From Pseudomonas yamanorum (GTDB lineage Bacteria > Pseudomonadota > Gammaproteobacteria > Pseudomonadales > Pseudomonadaceae), in assembly GCF_013386765.1 (NCBI RefSeq), contig NZ_JACARE010000003.1:124850-188849 (forward strand): a stretch of DNA of 64,000 nt, written 5' to 3'. Position numbers and translations under genes: made by a program. A model generated the notes under the pieces. The model did no database searches, was not told the origin of the DNA, and saw only the letters and a list, made by a program, of their open reading frames with translations. Shown here piece after piece: positions 34,761-43,871 of this stretch; within the stretch, counting starts at the first letter, position 1, and every line of letters starts with the position of its first letter.

Positions 34761-35330
34761 ATGATGCGTTTCGTTCTATACCTCTGCGCCAGCCTGTTTT
34801 TGGCGGGCTGCGCCAGCCATTCTGGCGATGATCTGCAACCCAAGACGGTTGGCAGCGTCAACCTCAAGCGTTACCAGGGCACCTGGTATGAGTTGGCCCG
34901 TTTGCCGATGTACTTCCAGCGCAATTGCGCGCAGTCCGAAGCCCGTTACACGCTGCTGCCCGATGGCAATATGTCGGTGTTCAACCGCTGCCTGACGCCG
35001 GAGTGGAAGTGGCAGGAAGCCAAGGGCACGGCCACGCCGCAAGTTGCCGGCAGGACCGACAAGCTCTGGGTGGAATTCAATAACTGGTTCACCGCGCTTC
35101 TGCCGGGCGTGACCAAGGGCGATTACTGGGTGTTGTACATCAGCGATGACTACAAGACCGCCATTGTCGGCAGCCCGAGCCGGCGCTATATGTGGTTGTT
35201 GTCCCGCACGCCGACAGTCAGTGCCGACACTCGCGAAGACCTGCTGAGCAGGGCGCGGCAACAGGGGTATGACACTACCCGGTTGATCTGGCGGACGTCG
35301 GACAAGCAGATGGCGAAGACTTCGCAGTAA
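34761..35330 (+). CDS. blc: Outer-membrane lipocalin (Blc-like)
   Basis: This 189-residue lipoprotein has a lipobox at LFLAGC (Cys16) and the lipocalin signature NLKRYQGTWYELARLPMYFQRN, read as YQGTWYELARLP. Later strands include YWVLYISDDYKTAIVGSP and RYMWLLSRTP. Bacterial lipocalins bind lysophospholipids or fatty acids at the outer membrane and respond to envelope stress. GGGAG lies upstream of ATG 34761; a second ATG follows directly at 34764. Confidence 0.9.
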   Translation: MMRFVLYLCASLFLAGCASHSGDDLQPKTVGSVNLKRYQGTWYELARLPMYFQRNCAQSEARYTLLPDGNMSVFNRCLTPEWKWQEAKGTATPQVAGRTDKLWVEFNNWFTALLPGVTKGDYWVLYISDDYKTAIVGSPSRRYMWLLSRTPTVSADTREDLLSRARQQGYDTTRLIWRTSDKQMAKTSQ

Positions 35331-35352
35331 CTGAAGAGCGCTGCCATTCCAA

Positions 35353-35425
35353 TGTGGGAGCTGGCTTGCCTGCGATAGCGGTGTTGGATTCACCACTGCT
35401 ATCGCAGGCAAGCCAGCTCCCACAT
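35353..35425. repeat. REP pair (REPIN)
   Basis: TGTGGGAGCTGGCTTGCCTG and CAGGCAAGCCAGCTCCCACA are perfect inverse copies around a 33-base centre with a further stem (CGATAGC with GCTATCG). It separates the lipocalin gene from hutF, marking the left edge of the hut locus. Confidence 0.92.
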
Positions 35426-35443
35426 TTTGTTATGTGTCGTCTG

Positions 35444-36808
35444 TCAGCCCAACAAATCCCGCAAGACCTGGGTAAACGCCCGGCTGCTGTCTTCTTCGGC
35501 AGCGTGATGCCCGTCGCGAATTACCCACTGGCCGTTGACCAGCACATCGCGCACCTGACGATCCCCGCCGGCAAACAGCCAGCGATTGAGAATCCCGTCT
35601 TCGTTCGCCGTCGCCAGGTACGGATCGTTGCCATCCAGCACCAGCCAATCGGCACGCTTGCCGACTTCCAGGCGCCCGATCGGCTGCCCCAGTGCCTCGG
35701 CACCACCGTCCAGTGCGGCATCGAACAGCGTACGCCCGACCATCGGCTGATCGCTGCGATACAGCCGGTTACGCCGCTGGTCCCGCAGACGCTGCCCGTA
35801 TTCCAGCCAACGCAATTCTTCCACCACGCTCAGTGATACGTGGCTGTCGGAACCAATCCCCATGCGCCCACCCTGGGCCAGGAAATCCACCGCCGGGAAA
35901 ATCCCGTCGCCCAGGTTGGCTTCAGTGGTCAGGCACAGCCCGGCAATCGCCCGACTCTTGGCCATCAATGTCACTTCTTCCGGATTGGCGTGGGTGGCGT
36001 GTACCAGGCACCAGCGCTGATCCACTTCAACATGGTCATACAGCCATTGCAGCGGACGCTGGCCGCTCCAGGCCAGGCAGTCGTCGACTTCCTTTTGCTG
36101 CTCGGCGATATGGATATGCACCGGGCACGCCTTGTCGCTGGCGGCCAGTACTTCGCTGATCTGCTGTGGCGTGACCGCACGCAGCGAGTGGAAGCACAGG
36201 CCCAGTTGCTGCGCCGGTTGTGCGGCCAGGATCGGTTGCAGGCGTGATTGCAGGTTCAGGTAATTCTCGGCGCTGTTGATAAAGCGCCGCTGGCCTTCAT
36301 TGGGTGCCTGGCCGCCGAAACCGGAATGGCTGTACAGCACCGGCAGCAAGGTCAGGCCGATGCCGCTGCTGGCGGCTGCCTGGCTGATTTGCCGCGACAG
36401 CTCCGCCGGGTCGGCATAGGGCTGGCCGTTGACGTCGTGGTGCACATAATGAAATTCGGCCACCGAGGTGTAGCCGGCCTTGAGCATCTCGATATACAGC
36501 TGGCGCGCGATGACCTGCAGTTGGTCGGGGCTGATCTTGCCGACCATCCGGTACATCAAGTCACGCCAGGTCCAGAAACTGTCGTTCGGGTTGCCGGCCA
36601 CTTCCGCCAGCCCGGCCATTGCCCGCTGGAACGCGTGGGAATGCAGGTTCGGCATGCCCGCCAGCACCGGCCCCCTGAGCCGTTCGGCACCGTCTGCGCT
36701 GGCGTTGGGCTCAACCTTGGTCAGCAGGCCGTCGGCGCTGACTTCAAGACGTACATCATTGGCCCATCCATTAGGCAGCAGCGCGCGTTCGGCAAAGAAA
36801 GCGGACAT
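35444..36808 (-). CDS. hutF: Formimidoylglutamate deiminase
   Basis: This 454-residue amidohydrolase converts N-formimino-L-glutamate to N-formyl-L-glutamate and ammonia. Zinc ligands are visible in MPNLHSHAFQRAMAG (near residue 55), in HIHIAEQQKEVDDC and LVHATHANPEE, and in GIGSDSHVSLS. With hutG it forms the two-step end of the five-step pseudomonad pathway. It is divergent from hutC with a HutC operator between them. Confidence 0.96.
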   Translation of the reverse strand: MSAFFAERALLPNGWANDVRLEVSADGLLTKVEPNASADGAERLRGPVLAGMPNLHSHAFQRAMAGLAEVAGNPNDSFWTWRDLMYRMVGKISPDQLQVIARQLYIEMLKAGYTSVAEFHYVHHDVNGQPYADPAELSRQISQAAASSGIGLTLLPVLYSHSGFGGQAPNEGQRRFINSAENYLNLQSRLQPILAAQPAQQLGLCFHSLRAVTPQQISEVLAASDKACPVHIHIAEQQKEVDDCLAWSGQRPLQWLYDHVEVDQRWCLVHATHANPEEVTLMAKSRAIAGLCLTTEANLGDGIFPAVDFLAQGGRMGIGSDSHVSLSVVEELRWLEYGQRLRDQRRNRLYRSDQPMVGRTLFDAALDGGAEALGQPIGRLEVGKRADWLVLDGNDPYLATANEDGILNRWLFAGGDRQVRDVLVNGQWVIRDGHHAAEEDSSRAFTQVLRDLLG

Positions 36809-36833
36809 GATTAAGGCACCCCGGTCGTGTGTT

Positions 36834-36855
36834 TATTTGTATATACATATACAGA
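36834..36855. promoter_or_regulatory. HutC operator between hutF and hutC
   Basis: TGTATATACA (36838-36847) is a perfect palindrome inside TTTGTATATACATATACAGA, matching the TTGTATGTACAA-like operator found before hutU. Its place between the divergent hutF and hutC genes implies HutC represses both hutF and itself. Confidence 0.75.
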
Positions 36856-36916
36856 CGTTTGCCTGCTCGGTAAACTCCGGCAAGCTATGCTTCTTTTTCA
36901 CCTGCAAGGATTCCCT

Positions 36917-37666
36917 GTGCCGACTCCGCCCGCCAAGTCTTCACTGGCTGCCCACATGGACGAAAGTCCGGCGCCCTTGTATGCCCGTGTCAAACAGATG
37001 ATCAGCCAGCAGATTCTCAACGGCAACTGGCCGCCTCATTACCGCGTGCCGTCGGAAAGCGAACTGGTCAACCAGTTGGGCTTCAGCCGCATGACCATCA
37101 ACCGCGCCCTGCGTGAGTTGACCGCCGAAGGCCTGCTGGTGCGCATGCAAGGCGTGGGCACGTTTGTCGCCGAGCCCAAGAGCCAGTCGGCGCTGTTTGA
37201 AGTGCACAACATTGCCGACGAGATCGCGTCCCGCGGCCATCGTCATACCTGCAAAGTCATTACCCTCGGTGAAGAAGCTGCCGGTTCCGAGCGCGCCGTC
37301 GCCCTGGAAATGCGCGAAGGCGGGCGGGTGTTCCACTCGTTGATCGTGCACTACGAAAACGACATCCCGGTGCAAATCGAAGACCGTTTCGTCAACGCCC
37401 TGGTAGCGCCGGAATACCTGCAGCAGGATTTCACCCAGCAAACGCCATATGCCTACCTCAACCAGGTGGCGCCGCTGACCGAAGGCGAGCACGTAGTTGA
37501 GGCGATCCTCGCCGACGCCGACGAATGCAAGCTGCTGCAAATCGAAACCAGCGAGCCATGCCTGCTGATTCGCCGCCGCACCTGGTCGGGCCGCCAGCCG
37601 GTGACCGCCGCGCGTTTGATCCACCCCGGTTCCCGTCATAGCCTGGAAGGACGTTTCAGTAAATGA
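36917..37666 (+). CDS. hutC: Histidine utilization repressor HutC
   Basis: This 249-residue GntR/HutC-subfamily repressor has an N-terminal winged helix (YARVKQMISQQILNGNW, YRVPSESELVNQLGFSRMTI, RALRELTAEGLLVRMQGVGTFV) and a C-terminal UTRA effector domain (SLIVHYENDIPVQIEDRFVN, read as HYENDIPVQIEDR) that binds urocanate. The start is GTG 36917, with AAGGA about 7 bases upstream; upstream in-frame ATG codons would translate through the operator. Its stop overlaps the hutD ATG (ATGA). Confidence 0.95.
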   Translation: MPTPPAKSSLAAHMDESPAPLYARVKQMISQQILNGNWPPHYRVPSESELVNQLGFSRMTINRALRELTAEGLLVRMQGVGTFVAEPKSQSALFEVHNIADEIASRGHRHTCKVITLGEEAAGSERAVALEMREGGRVFHSLIVHYENDIPVQIEDRFVNALVAPEYLQQDFTQQTPYAYLNQVAPLTEGEHVVEAILADADECKLLQIETSEPCLLIRRRTWSGRQPVTAARLIHPGSRHSLEGRFSK

Positions 37667-38223
37667 GTTCGATGAAAGTCTGGCGCGCCGCCGATTACGT
37701 GCGCATGCCGTGGAAAAACGGCGGCGGCAGCACTGAAGAAATCACCCGTGATGCAGGCGAGGGCCTGGACGGTTTTGGCTGGCGCCTGTCGATCGCCGAT
37801 ATCGCCGAGTCGGGCGGGTTTTCTACCTTCGCCGGGTACCAGCGGATCATCACCGTGCTGCAAGGCTCGGGCATGGTGCTCACGGTGGATGGCGAGGAAC
37901 AGCGCGGGTTGTTACCGCTGCAGCCGTTCCCGTTCAAGGGTGACAGCCAGGTGTCCTGCCGATTGATCGGCGGGCCGATCCGCGATTTCAACCTGATCTA
38001 TTCACCGCAGCGCTATCAGGCGCGGTTGCAGTGGATGGACGGTACGCAGCGTTTCTTCAGCGCCGCGCACACCGTGCTGGTGTTCAGTGTGGCCGATGAA
38101 GTGAAGGTGCTCGGTGAGCGTCTGAGCCGTCACGACTGCCTGCAACTGGACGGTAACACCGGCCTGCTGGACGTCAGCGTCATGGGTCGTTGCTGCGTCA
38201 TCGAACTGACTGCATGTGGTTAA
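37663..38223 (+). CDS. hutD: HutD family protein
   Basis: This 186-residue cupin-fold protein contains MPWKNGGGSTEEITRD and FGWRLSIADIAESGGFSTFAGYQR, read as RLSIADIAESGGFS, diagnostic of HutD. Work in P. fluorescens has suggested HutD limits hut expression by binding a pathway intermediate; the biochemical role is not settled. It overlaps hutC by four bases, so repressor and HutD are made together. A REP pair follows directly. Confidence 0.93.
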   Translation: MSSMKVWRAADYVRMPWKNGGGSTEEITRDAGEGLDGFGWRLSIADIAESGGFSTFAGYQRIITVLQGSGMVLTVDGEEQRGLLPLQPFPFKGDSQVSCRLIGGPIRDFNLIYSPQRYQARLQWMDGTQRFFSAAHTVLVFSVADEVKVLGERLSRHDCLQLDGNTGLLDVSVMGRCCVIELTACG

Positions 38224-38226
38224 AAA

Positions 38227-38314
38227 TGTGGGAGCTGGCTTGCCTGCGATAGCGGTGTATCAGCAGCAGATGCATGGCTGACCAACCGCTATCGCAGGCA
38301 AGCCAGCTCCCACA
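38227..38314. repeat. REP pair (REPIN)
   Basis: TGTGGGAGCTGGCTTGCCTG and CAGGCAAGCCAGCTCCCACA flank a centre with GATAGCGGT and ACCGCTATC. It lies between hutD and the hutU control region. Confidence 0.92.
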
Positions 38315-38360
38315 GTTGATCTCCAGCGACGCTGGAAACTGTTTCCAGCCCCCGCACCAA

Positions 38361-38410
38361 CTTGTTACCGAACGCCCCAGCATGGCGCAAAGCACTGCCT
38401 CGGTGACAAG
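38361..38410. promoter_or_regulatory. Long-spaced inverted repeat, candidate activator site for hutU
   Basis: CTTGTTACCG (38361-38370) and CGGTGACAAG (38401-38410) are inverse copies with 9 of 10 matches and a 30-base spacer. They lie 110-160 bases upstream of the sigma-54 promoter, where an enhancer-binding protein such as CbrB or NtrC would bind. The half-site TGTTAC resembles CbrB-type sites; this link is inference. Confidence 0.45.
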
Positions 38411-38520
38411 TCTCCCGCGCTGTAAAAATCCCCTGTAAGAAAATTCATCAACCAGCGAAGCCTTATTTTCCAAGGCTTTCACCCTCATCCCGGAAAATTC
38501 TTCAAACCGTGCGCGCAAAG

Positions 38521-38537
38521 TTGGCCGCTTGATTGCA
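38521..38537 (+). promoter_or_regulatory. Sigma-54 promoter of hutU
   Basis: TTGGCCGCTTGATTGCA has GG and GC spaced exactly 10 bases apart and matches TGGC-N7-TTGCA. It lies about 100 bases before the hutU start and immediately upstream of the HutC operator. Confidence 0.75.
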
Positions 38538-38541
38538 TATG

Positions 38542-38555
38542 CTTGTATGTACAAG
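38542..38555. promoter_or_regulatory. HutC operator of hutU
   Basis: CTTGTATGTACAAG is a perfect 14-base palindrome except for its central GT/AC step and agrees with the operator found before hutC. It sits at the expected transcription start of the sigma-54 promoter, so bound HutC would block initiation. Confidence 0.85.
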
Positions 38556-38634
38556 TAAAGATGTGTGCGTAAGAGTCCATGGACATCCTCTTCGCACCAA
38601 TCATGTTCGCGCATTGATCGTTGAGGAATTTTTT

Positions 38635-40305
38635 GTGACCAAGCCTACCAAGTACCGTGACGTTGAAATCCGTGCCGCACGCGGCAATACGCTGACCGCC
38701 AAAAGCTGGCTGACTGAAGCGCCGCTGCGCATGCTGATGAACAACCTCGACCCACAGGTTGCCGAAAACCCGAAAGAACTGGTGGTGTACGGCGGCATCG
38801 GCCGTGCCGCGCGCAACTGGGAATGCTACGACCAGATCGTCGAAAGCCTGACCAACCTCAATGACGACGAAACCCTGCTGGTGCAATCCGGCAAGCCCGT
38901 CGGCGTGTTCAAGACCCACAGCAATGCCCCGCGCGTGCTGATCGCCAACTCCAACCTGGTGCCGCACTGGGCGAGCTGGGAACACTTCAACGAACTCGAC
39001 GCCAAGGGCCTGGCCATGTACGGCCAGATGACCGCCGGCAGCTGGATCTACATCGGCAGCCAGGGCATCGTGCAGGGCACCTACGAAACCTTCGTCGAAG
39101 CCGGTCGCCAGCACTACAACGATGACCTCAAGGGCCGTTGGGTCCTGACCGCCGGCCTCGGCGGCATGGGCGGCGCCCAGCCATTGGCCGCGACCCTGGC
39201 CGGTGCCTGCTCGCTGAACATCGAATGCCAGCAGGTCAGCATCGACTTCCGCTTGAACAGCCGTTATGTCGACGAGCAAGCCACTGACCTCGACGACGCC
39301 CTGGCGCGCATCGCCAAATACACCAAGGAAGGCCGCGCGATTTCCATCGCCCTGCTGGGCAACGCTGCTGAAATCCTGCCGGAACTGGTCAAGCGCGGCG
39401 TGCGCCCGGACATGGTCACCGACCAGACCAGCGCCCACGACCCGCTCAACGGTTACCTGCCCGCCGGCTGGACCTGGGACGAATACCGCGCCCGCGCCAA
39501 GACCGAACCGGCCGCCGTGATCAAGGCTGCCAAACAGTCCATGGCCGTGCACGTCAAAGCCATGCTCGAGTTCCAGAAGCAAGGCATCCCGACCTTCGAC
39601 TACGGCAACAACATCCGTCAGATGGCGCAGGAAGAAGGTGTGGAAAACGCCTTCGACTTCCCGGGTTTCGTACCGGCCTACATCCGTCCGTTGTTCTGCC
39701 GTGGCATCGGCCCGTTCCGTTGGGCTGCGCTGTCGGGCGACCCGCAAGACATCTACAAGACCGACGCCAAAGTCAAAGAGCTGATCCCGGACGACGCCCA
39801 CCTGCATAACTGGCTGGACATGGCCCGCGAGCGCATCAGCTTCCAGGGCCTGCCGGCACGTATCTGCTGGGTTGGCCTGGGCCAGCGCGCCAAGCTGGGC
39901 CTGGCGTTCAACGAAATGGTGCGCAGCGGCGAGCTGTCGGCACCGGTCGTGATCGGCCGCGACCACCTCGACTCCGGCTCGGTGGCCAGCCCCAACCGTG
40001 AAACCGAGTCGATGCAGGACGGTTCCGACGCCGTGTCCGACTGGCCACTGCTCAACGCCTTGCTCAACACCGCCAGCGGCGCCACCTGGGTTTCGCTGCA
40101 CCACGGCGGCGGTGTCGGCATGGGCTTCTCCCAGCACTCGGGCATGGTGATTGTCTGCGACGGTACCGACGAAGCCGCCGAGCGTATCGCTCGCGTGCTG
40201 CACAACGACCCGGCCACCGGGGTGATGCGTCATGCCGATGCGGGTTACCAGATCGCGATCGACTGCGCCAAAGAGCAGGGCCTGAACCTGCCGATGATCA
40301 AATAA
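38635..40305 (+). CDS. hutU: Urocanate hydratase
   Basis: This 556-residue NAD-dependent enzyme converts urocanate to 4-imidazolone-5-propionate. Visible family motifs are [28 protein letters not shown], the NAD-binding [20 protein letters not shown] (read as GLGGMGGAQ), the active-site Cys region [17 protein letters not shown] and [15 protein letters not shown]. The start is GTG 38635 with GAGG 9 bases upstream and matches the family length (about 557). It heads the hutU-Tu-XWV-H1-H-Th-I-G series. Confidence 0.96.
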   Translation: MTKPTKYRDVEIRAARGNTLTAKSWLTEAPLRMLMNNLDPQVAENPKELVVYGGIGRAARNWECYDQIVESLTNLNDDETLLVQSGKPVGVFKTHSNAPRVLIANSNLVPHWASWEHFNELDAKGLAMYGQMTAGSWIYIGSQGIVQGTYETFVEAGRQHYNDDLKGRWVLTAGLGGMGGAQPLAATLAGACSLNIECQQVSIDFRLNSRYVDEQATDLDDALARIAKYTKEGRAISIALLGNAAEILPELVKRGVRPDMVTDQTSAHDPLNGYLPAGWTWDEYRARAKTEPAAVIKAAKQSMAVHVKAMLEFQKQGIPTFDYGNNIRQMAQEEGVENAFDFPGFVPAYIRPLFCRGIGPFRWAALSGDPQDIYKTDAKVKELIPDDAHLHNWLDMARERISFQGLPARICWVGLGQRAKLGLAFNEMVRSGELSAPVVIGRDHLDSGSVASPNRETESMQDGSDAVSDWPLLNALLNTASGATWVSLHHGGGVGMGFSQHSGMVIVCDGTDEAAERIARVLHNDPATGVMRHADAGYQIAIDCAKEQGLNLPMIK

Positions 40306-40321
40306 AGACCGGCTCGGTTCC

Positions 40322-40410
40322 TGTGGGAGCCGGGCTTGCCCGCGATGCAGGCGACTCGGTTTGTCAGTAAGACCGAGGTGATGCCATCGCAGGCAAGCCA
40401 GCTCCCACAG
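40322..40410. repeat. REP pair (REPIN)
   Basis: TGTGGGAGCCGGGCTTGCCC and CAGGCAAGCCAGCTCCCACA flank a variable centre. It lies inside the hut operon between hutU and the permease gene, where it could set relative transcript stability. Confidence 0.9.
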
Positions 40411-40448
40411 AAGAGCAATCCGCATGCAGAACAATCCATCAGAGGTTG

Positions 40449-40456
40449 AACAACAA
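40449..40456 (+). promoter_or_regulatory. Crc/Hfq catabolite-activity (CA) motif at the permease start
   Basis: AACAACAA matches the AAnAAnAA motif recognised by Hfq with Crc and overlaps the A of the start codon at 40456. Binding would block ribosome access and repress urocanate uptake when preferred carbon is present. Confidence 0.5.
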
Positions 40457-41913
40457 TGGCTGTAAATGACGCTCGTGCAAGCAGCACCCCGTTGATCGAA
40501 AGGCGTTCGATCGACTACATCCCGGAAGCGGAAAGACACGGCCGTCTGTTAAGTCAGTTCACCCTGTGGTTGGGTGCCAACCTGCAAATCACCGCGATTG
40601 TCACCGGGGCCCTGGCCGTGGTGCTGGGCGGTGATGTGTTCTGGTCGTTGATCGGTCTGCTGATCGGTCAACTGCTGGGCGGCGGCGTCATGGCGCTGCA
40701 TGCGGCGCAAGGCCCGCAACTGGGCTTGCCGCAGATGATCTCCAGCCGCGTGCAGTTTGGCGTGTATGGCGCGGTGATCCCGCTGGTGCTGGTGTGCCTG
40801 ATGTACATCGGTTTTTCTGCCAGCGGCTCGTTGCTGGCGGGGCAGGCGGTGGCGCAGTTGCTCCATGTTGAGGACTGGGTGGGCATCGTGCTGTTCGCGG
40901 GGCTGATCATGGTGTTCACGATCTTCGGCTACCGGGTGATTCACGGCATTGGCCGGGTTGCCAGCGTGCTGGGTGTGGTGGCTTTCGTCTACCTGTTCTA
41001 CAAGTTGCTGGCCGGTAACGACATCGGTGCGTTGCTGGGCAACAAGCATTTTTCTCTCAGCAGTTTCCTGCTGGCGATTTCCCTGTCGGCGTCCTGGCAG
41101 ATCGCGTTTGGCCCCTATGTGGCGGACTACTCGCGTTACTTGCCGCGCAGCACCCAGGCTTCGAAAACCTTCTGGGCCGTGGGTCTCGGTTCGGTGATCG
41201 GTGCGCAGGCGTCGATGGTGTTCGGTGTGTTTGCAGCGGCCCTGGCCGGCTCGCAATTCGCTCACCACGAAGTGTCATTCATCGTCGGCCTGGGCGGCAC
41301 CGGGATCGTCGCGGCGCTGCTGTATTTCAGCATCGCCTTCGGCAAGGTCACCGTCACCACCCTGAATGCCTACGGCAGCTTCATGTCGATCGCGACCATC
41401 ATCAGTGGCTTCCGTGGCAGCCGGCATATCGGCAGTGGCACGCGCCTGTTGTACATCTTCGTGATGGTGTCGATTGCCGCTGCGCTGGCGTTGCTGGGCA
41501 AGGACTCGTTCCTCAAGGATTTCTCCGCGTTCATCCTGTTCCTGCTGGCGTTTTTCACGCCCTGGAGCGCGATCAACCTGGTGGATTTCTACTGCATCAC
41601 CAAAGAGCGCTACGACATTCCGGCACTGTCCAACCCCGACGGCCGCTACGGTCGCTGGAACGTGATGGGCATCAGCATCTACGTGTTCGGCGTGCTGATC
41701 CAGATGCCGTTCATCTCCACGCATTTCTACACCGGACCACTGGTTGCCAGCCTCGGCGACACCGATATCTCCTGGATCATCGGCCTGGTGGTGCCGGCTG
41801 CGCTTTACTACTGGGCCGCCAAAAAGTGGCACAGCGCAATACCTGAACACCTGATCCTGCCGGTAGAGCAGGGCGCTGCACCAACGACAAACGGGCTGGT
41901 TGCACAGGCCTGA
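40456..41913 (+). CDS. NCS1-family permease (CodB-like), probable urocanate transporter HutTu
   Basis: This 485-residue inner-membrane carrier has 12 hydrophobic segments. NCS1 (nucleobase:cation symporter) segments include LGANLQITAIVTGALAVVLGGDVFW, read as LGANLQITAIVTGALAV, and FGPYVADYSRYLPRSTQAS, and SAINLVDFYCITKERYD near residue 375. Sequence alone gives a cytosine/purine permease. The location directly after hutU matches the urocanate transporter HutTu described in P. fluorescens SBW25, which is my preferred reading. Confidence 0.85.
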   Translation: MAVNDARASSTPLIERRSIDYIPEAERHGRLLSQFTLWLGANLQITAIVTGALAVVLGGDVFWSLIGLLIGQLLGGGVMALHAAQGPQLGLPQMISSRVQFGVYGAVIPLVLVCLMYIGFSASGSLLAGQAVAQLLHVEDWVGIVLFAGLIMVFTIFGYRVIHGIGRVASVLGVVAFVYLFYKLLAGNDIGALLGNKHFSLSSFLLAISLSASWQIAFGPYVADYSRYLPRSTQASKTFWAVGLGSVIGAQASMVFGVFAAALAGSQFAHHEVSFIVGLGGTGIVAALLYFSIAFGKVTVTTLNAYGSFMSIATIISGFRGSRHIGSGTRLLYIFVMVSIAAALALLGKDSFLKDFSAFILFLLAFFTPWSAINLVDFYCITKERYDIPALSNPDGRYGRWNVMGISIYVFGVLIQMPFISTHFYTGPLVASLGDTDISWIIGLVVPAALYYWAAKKWHSAIPEHLILPVEQGAAPTTNGLVAQA

Positions 41914-41982
41914 TGGGACGTGGACAGGGCAGGATGCCTACTGACTGCCGTAATCCATTTCAAGATTGGGAGCGTCACAACA

Positions 41983-42948
41983 ATGAAAATGAATAAGACC
42001 CTGCTGGCCACTTTGTTCTCTGCAGGCTTGCTGGCTTCTGCTGGCGCTCAGGCGGCGGGTTGGTGCGAATCCGGCAAACCGGTGAAATTCGCCGGCCTGA
42101 ACTGGGAAAGCGGCATGTTGCTCACCGACATCCTGCAAACCGTGCTGGAAAAAGGCTACGACTGCAAAACCGATAGCCTGCCGGGCAACTCCATCACCAT
42201 GGAGAACGCCCTGAGCAGCAACGACATCCAGGTGTTCGCCGAGGAGTGGGTTGGCCGCAGCGAAGTCTGGAACAAGGCCGAGAAGGCCGGCAAAGTCGTC
42301 GGTGTCGGCGCTCCGGTGGTAGGTGCGGTTGAAGGCTGGTACGTGCCGCGCTACGTGATCGAAGGCGATGCCAAGCGCAAGCTGGAACCCAAGGCGCCGG
42401 ACCTGAAAAACATCGCCGACCTGGCCAAATACGCCTCGGTGTTCAAGGACCAGGAAGAACCGTCCAAGGGCCGCTTCTACAACTGCCCGGCCGGCTGGAC
42501 CTGTGAGCTGGACAACAGCGAAATGCTGAAAAGCTATGGCCTGGAAAGCACCTACACCAACTTCCGTCCAGGCACCGGACCGGCGCTGGATGCGGCAGTG
42601 CTGTCGAGCTACAAGCGCGGCGAGCCGATCCTGTTCTACTACTGGTCGCCCACCCCGCTGATGGGCCAGGTGGACCTGGTCAAACTCGAAGAAAAGCCCG
42701 GTGTGGATAAAAGCGTGAGCATCAAGGTCGGTCTGTCCAAGACCTTCCACGAGCAAGCGCCGGAATTGGTGGCCGTGCTGGAAAAGGTCAACCTGCCTAT
42801 CGACCTGCTGAACCAGAACCTGGGCCGCATGGCCAAAGAGCGAATTGAATCACCAAAACTGGCGAAAATTTTCCTCAAGGAACATCCTGAAGTCTGGCAC
42901 GCATGGGTGAGCGACGACGCAGCCAAGAAAATCGACGCGGCCTTGTAG
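41983..42948 (+). CDS. hutX: Histidine ABC transporter substrate-binding protein HutX (OpuAC family)
   Basis: This 321-residue periplasmic protein has a signal peptide (MKMNKTLLATLFSAGLLASA, cleavage after AQA) and the OpuAC/glycine-betaine-type fold, with VKFAGLNWESGMLLTDILQTVLEKGYD (read as LNWESGMLLTDIL) and VEGWYVPRYVIEGD. With the following permease and ATPase it makes a complete importer. The family is betaine-like but the hut setting indicates histidine. ATG 41983 is preferred to the in-frame upstream frame because the signal peptide starts there. Confidence 0.88.
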   Translation: MKMNKTLLATLFSAGLLASAGAQAAGWCESGKPVKFAGLNWESGMLLTDILQTVLEKGYDCKTDSLPGNSITMENALSSNDIQVFAEEWVGRSEVWNKAEKAGKVVGVGAPVVGAVEGWYVPRYVIEGDAKRKLEPKAPDLKNIADLAKYASVFKDQEEPSKGRFYNCPAGWTCELDNSEMLKSYGLESTYTNFRPGTGPALDAAVLSSYKRGEPILFYYWSPTPLMGQVDLVKLEEKPGVDKSVSIKVGLSKTFHEQAPELVAVLEKVNLPIDLLNQNLGRMAKERIESPKLAKIFLKEHPEVWHAWVSDDAAKKIDAAL

Positions 42949-43019
42949 GTTGAGCGTTTCCGGTTGCCCTCGCAGGCAGCCGGAAGCCCGGCCACAATCC
43001 ACTGGATCGAGAGCACACT

Positions 43020-43871
43020 ATGTTTCCTGAGAGTTTTACGTTTTCCATCGCCGATTGGGTCAACAGTTGGGTTGATTCGCTGGTGACCAATTACGGTGAT
43101 GTGTTCCGGCACATCTCCGACACCCTGTTGTGGGCCATCGTCAACCTGGAAGGCGTGCTGCGCGCGGCACCCTGGTGGTTGATGCTGGCGATTGTCGGCG
43201 GCATTGCCTGGCACGCCACGCGCAAGGTGGTCACTACGGCGGTGATCGTCGGCTTGCTGTTCCTGGTGGGCGCCGTTGGCCTGTGGGACAAGCTGATGCA
43301 AACCCTGGCGCTGATGATGGTGGCCACGGTGATCTCGGTGCTGATCGGCATTCCTTTGGGGATTCTGTCGGCCCGCAGCAACCGCCTGCGCTCGGTGTTG
43401 ATGCCGCTGCTGGACATCATGCAAACCATGCCCAGTTTCGTGTACCTCATCCCGGTGTTGATGCTGTTTGGCCTGGGCAAGGTGCCGGCGATTTTCGCCA
43501 CGGTGATCTACGCTGCGCCACCGCTGATTCGCCTGACCGACCTGGGCATTCGCCAGGTCGACGGTGAAGTCATGGAAGCGATCAACGCCTTCGGTGCCAA
43601 CCGCTGGCAGCAACTGTTCGGCGTGCAACTGCCGCTGGCCCTGCCGAGCATCATGGCCGGGATCAACCAGACCACCATGATGGCCCTGTCGATGGTCGTG
43701 ATCGCCTCGATGATCGGTGCCCGTGGCCTGGGTGAAGACGTACTCGTCGGCATCCAGACGCTTAACGTCGGGCGTGGCCTTGAAGCCGGCCTGGCGATCG
43801 TGATTCTCGCAGTGGTCATCGACCGCATTACCCAGGCCTATGGTCGTCCACGGCATGAGGCGAGCAAATGA
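43020..43871 (+). CDS. hutW: Histidine ABC transporter permease HutW
   Basis: This 283-residue permease has a short periplasmic or surface N terminus, five to six membrane segments and the BPD-type EAA loop ([21 protein letters not shown] as [14 protein letters not shown]), preceded by [20 protein letters not shown]. It is of the ProW type. Its stop overlaps the hutV start by four bases (ATGA), so subunits are made in a fixed ratio. Confidence 0.9.
   Translation: MFPESFTFSIADWVNSWVDSLVTNYGDVFRHISDTLLWAIVNLEGVLRAAPWWLMLAIVGGIAWHATRKVVTTAVIVGLLFLVGAVGLWDKLMQTLALMMVATVISVLIGIPLGILSARSNRLRSVLMPLLDIMQTMPSFVYLIPVLMLFGLGKVPAIFATVIYAAPPLIRLTDLGIRQVDGEVMEAINAFGANRWQQLFGVQLPLALPSIMAGINQTTMMALSMVVIASMIGARGLGEDVLVGIQTLNVGRGLEAGLAIVILAVVIDRITQAYGRPRHEASK

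Noticed and set aside
38485..40539. 684-codon minus-strand frame opposite hutU
   Set aside because: Antisense shadow of hutU, running through a REP element and the hutU promoter.
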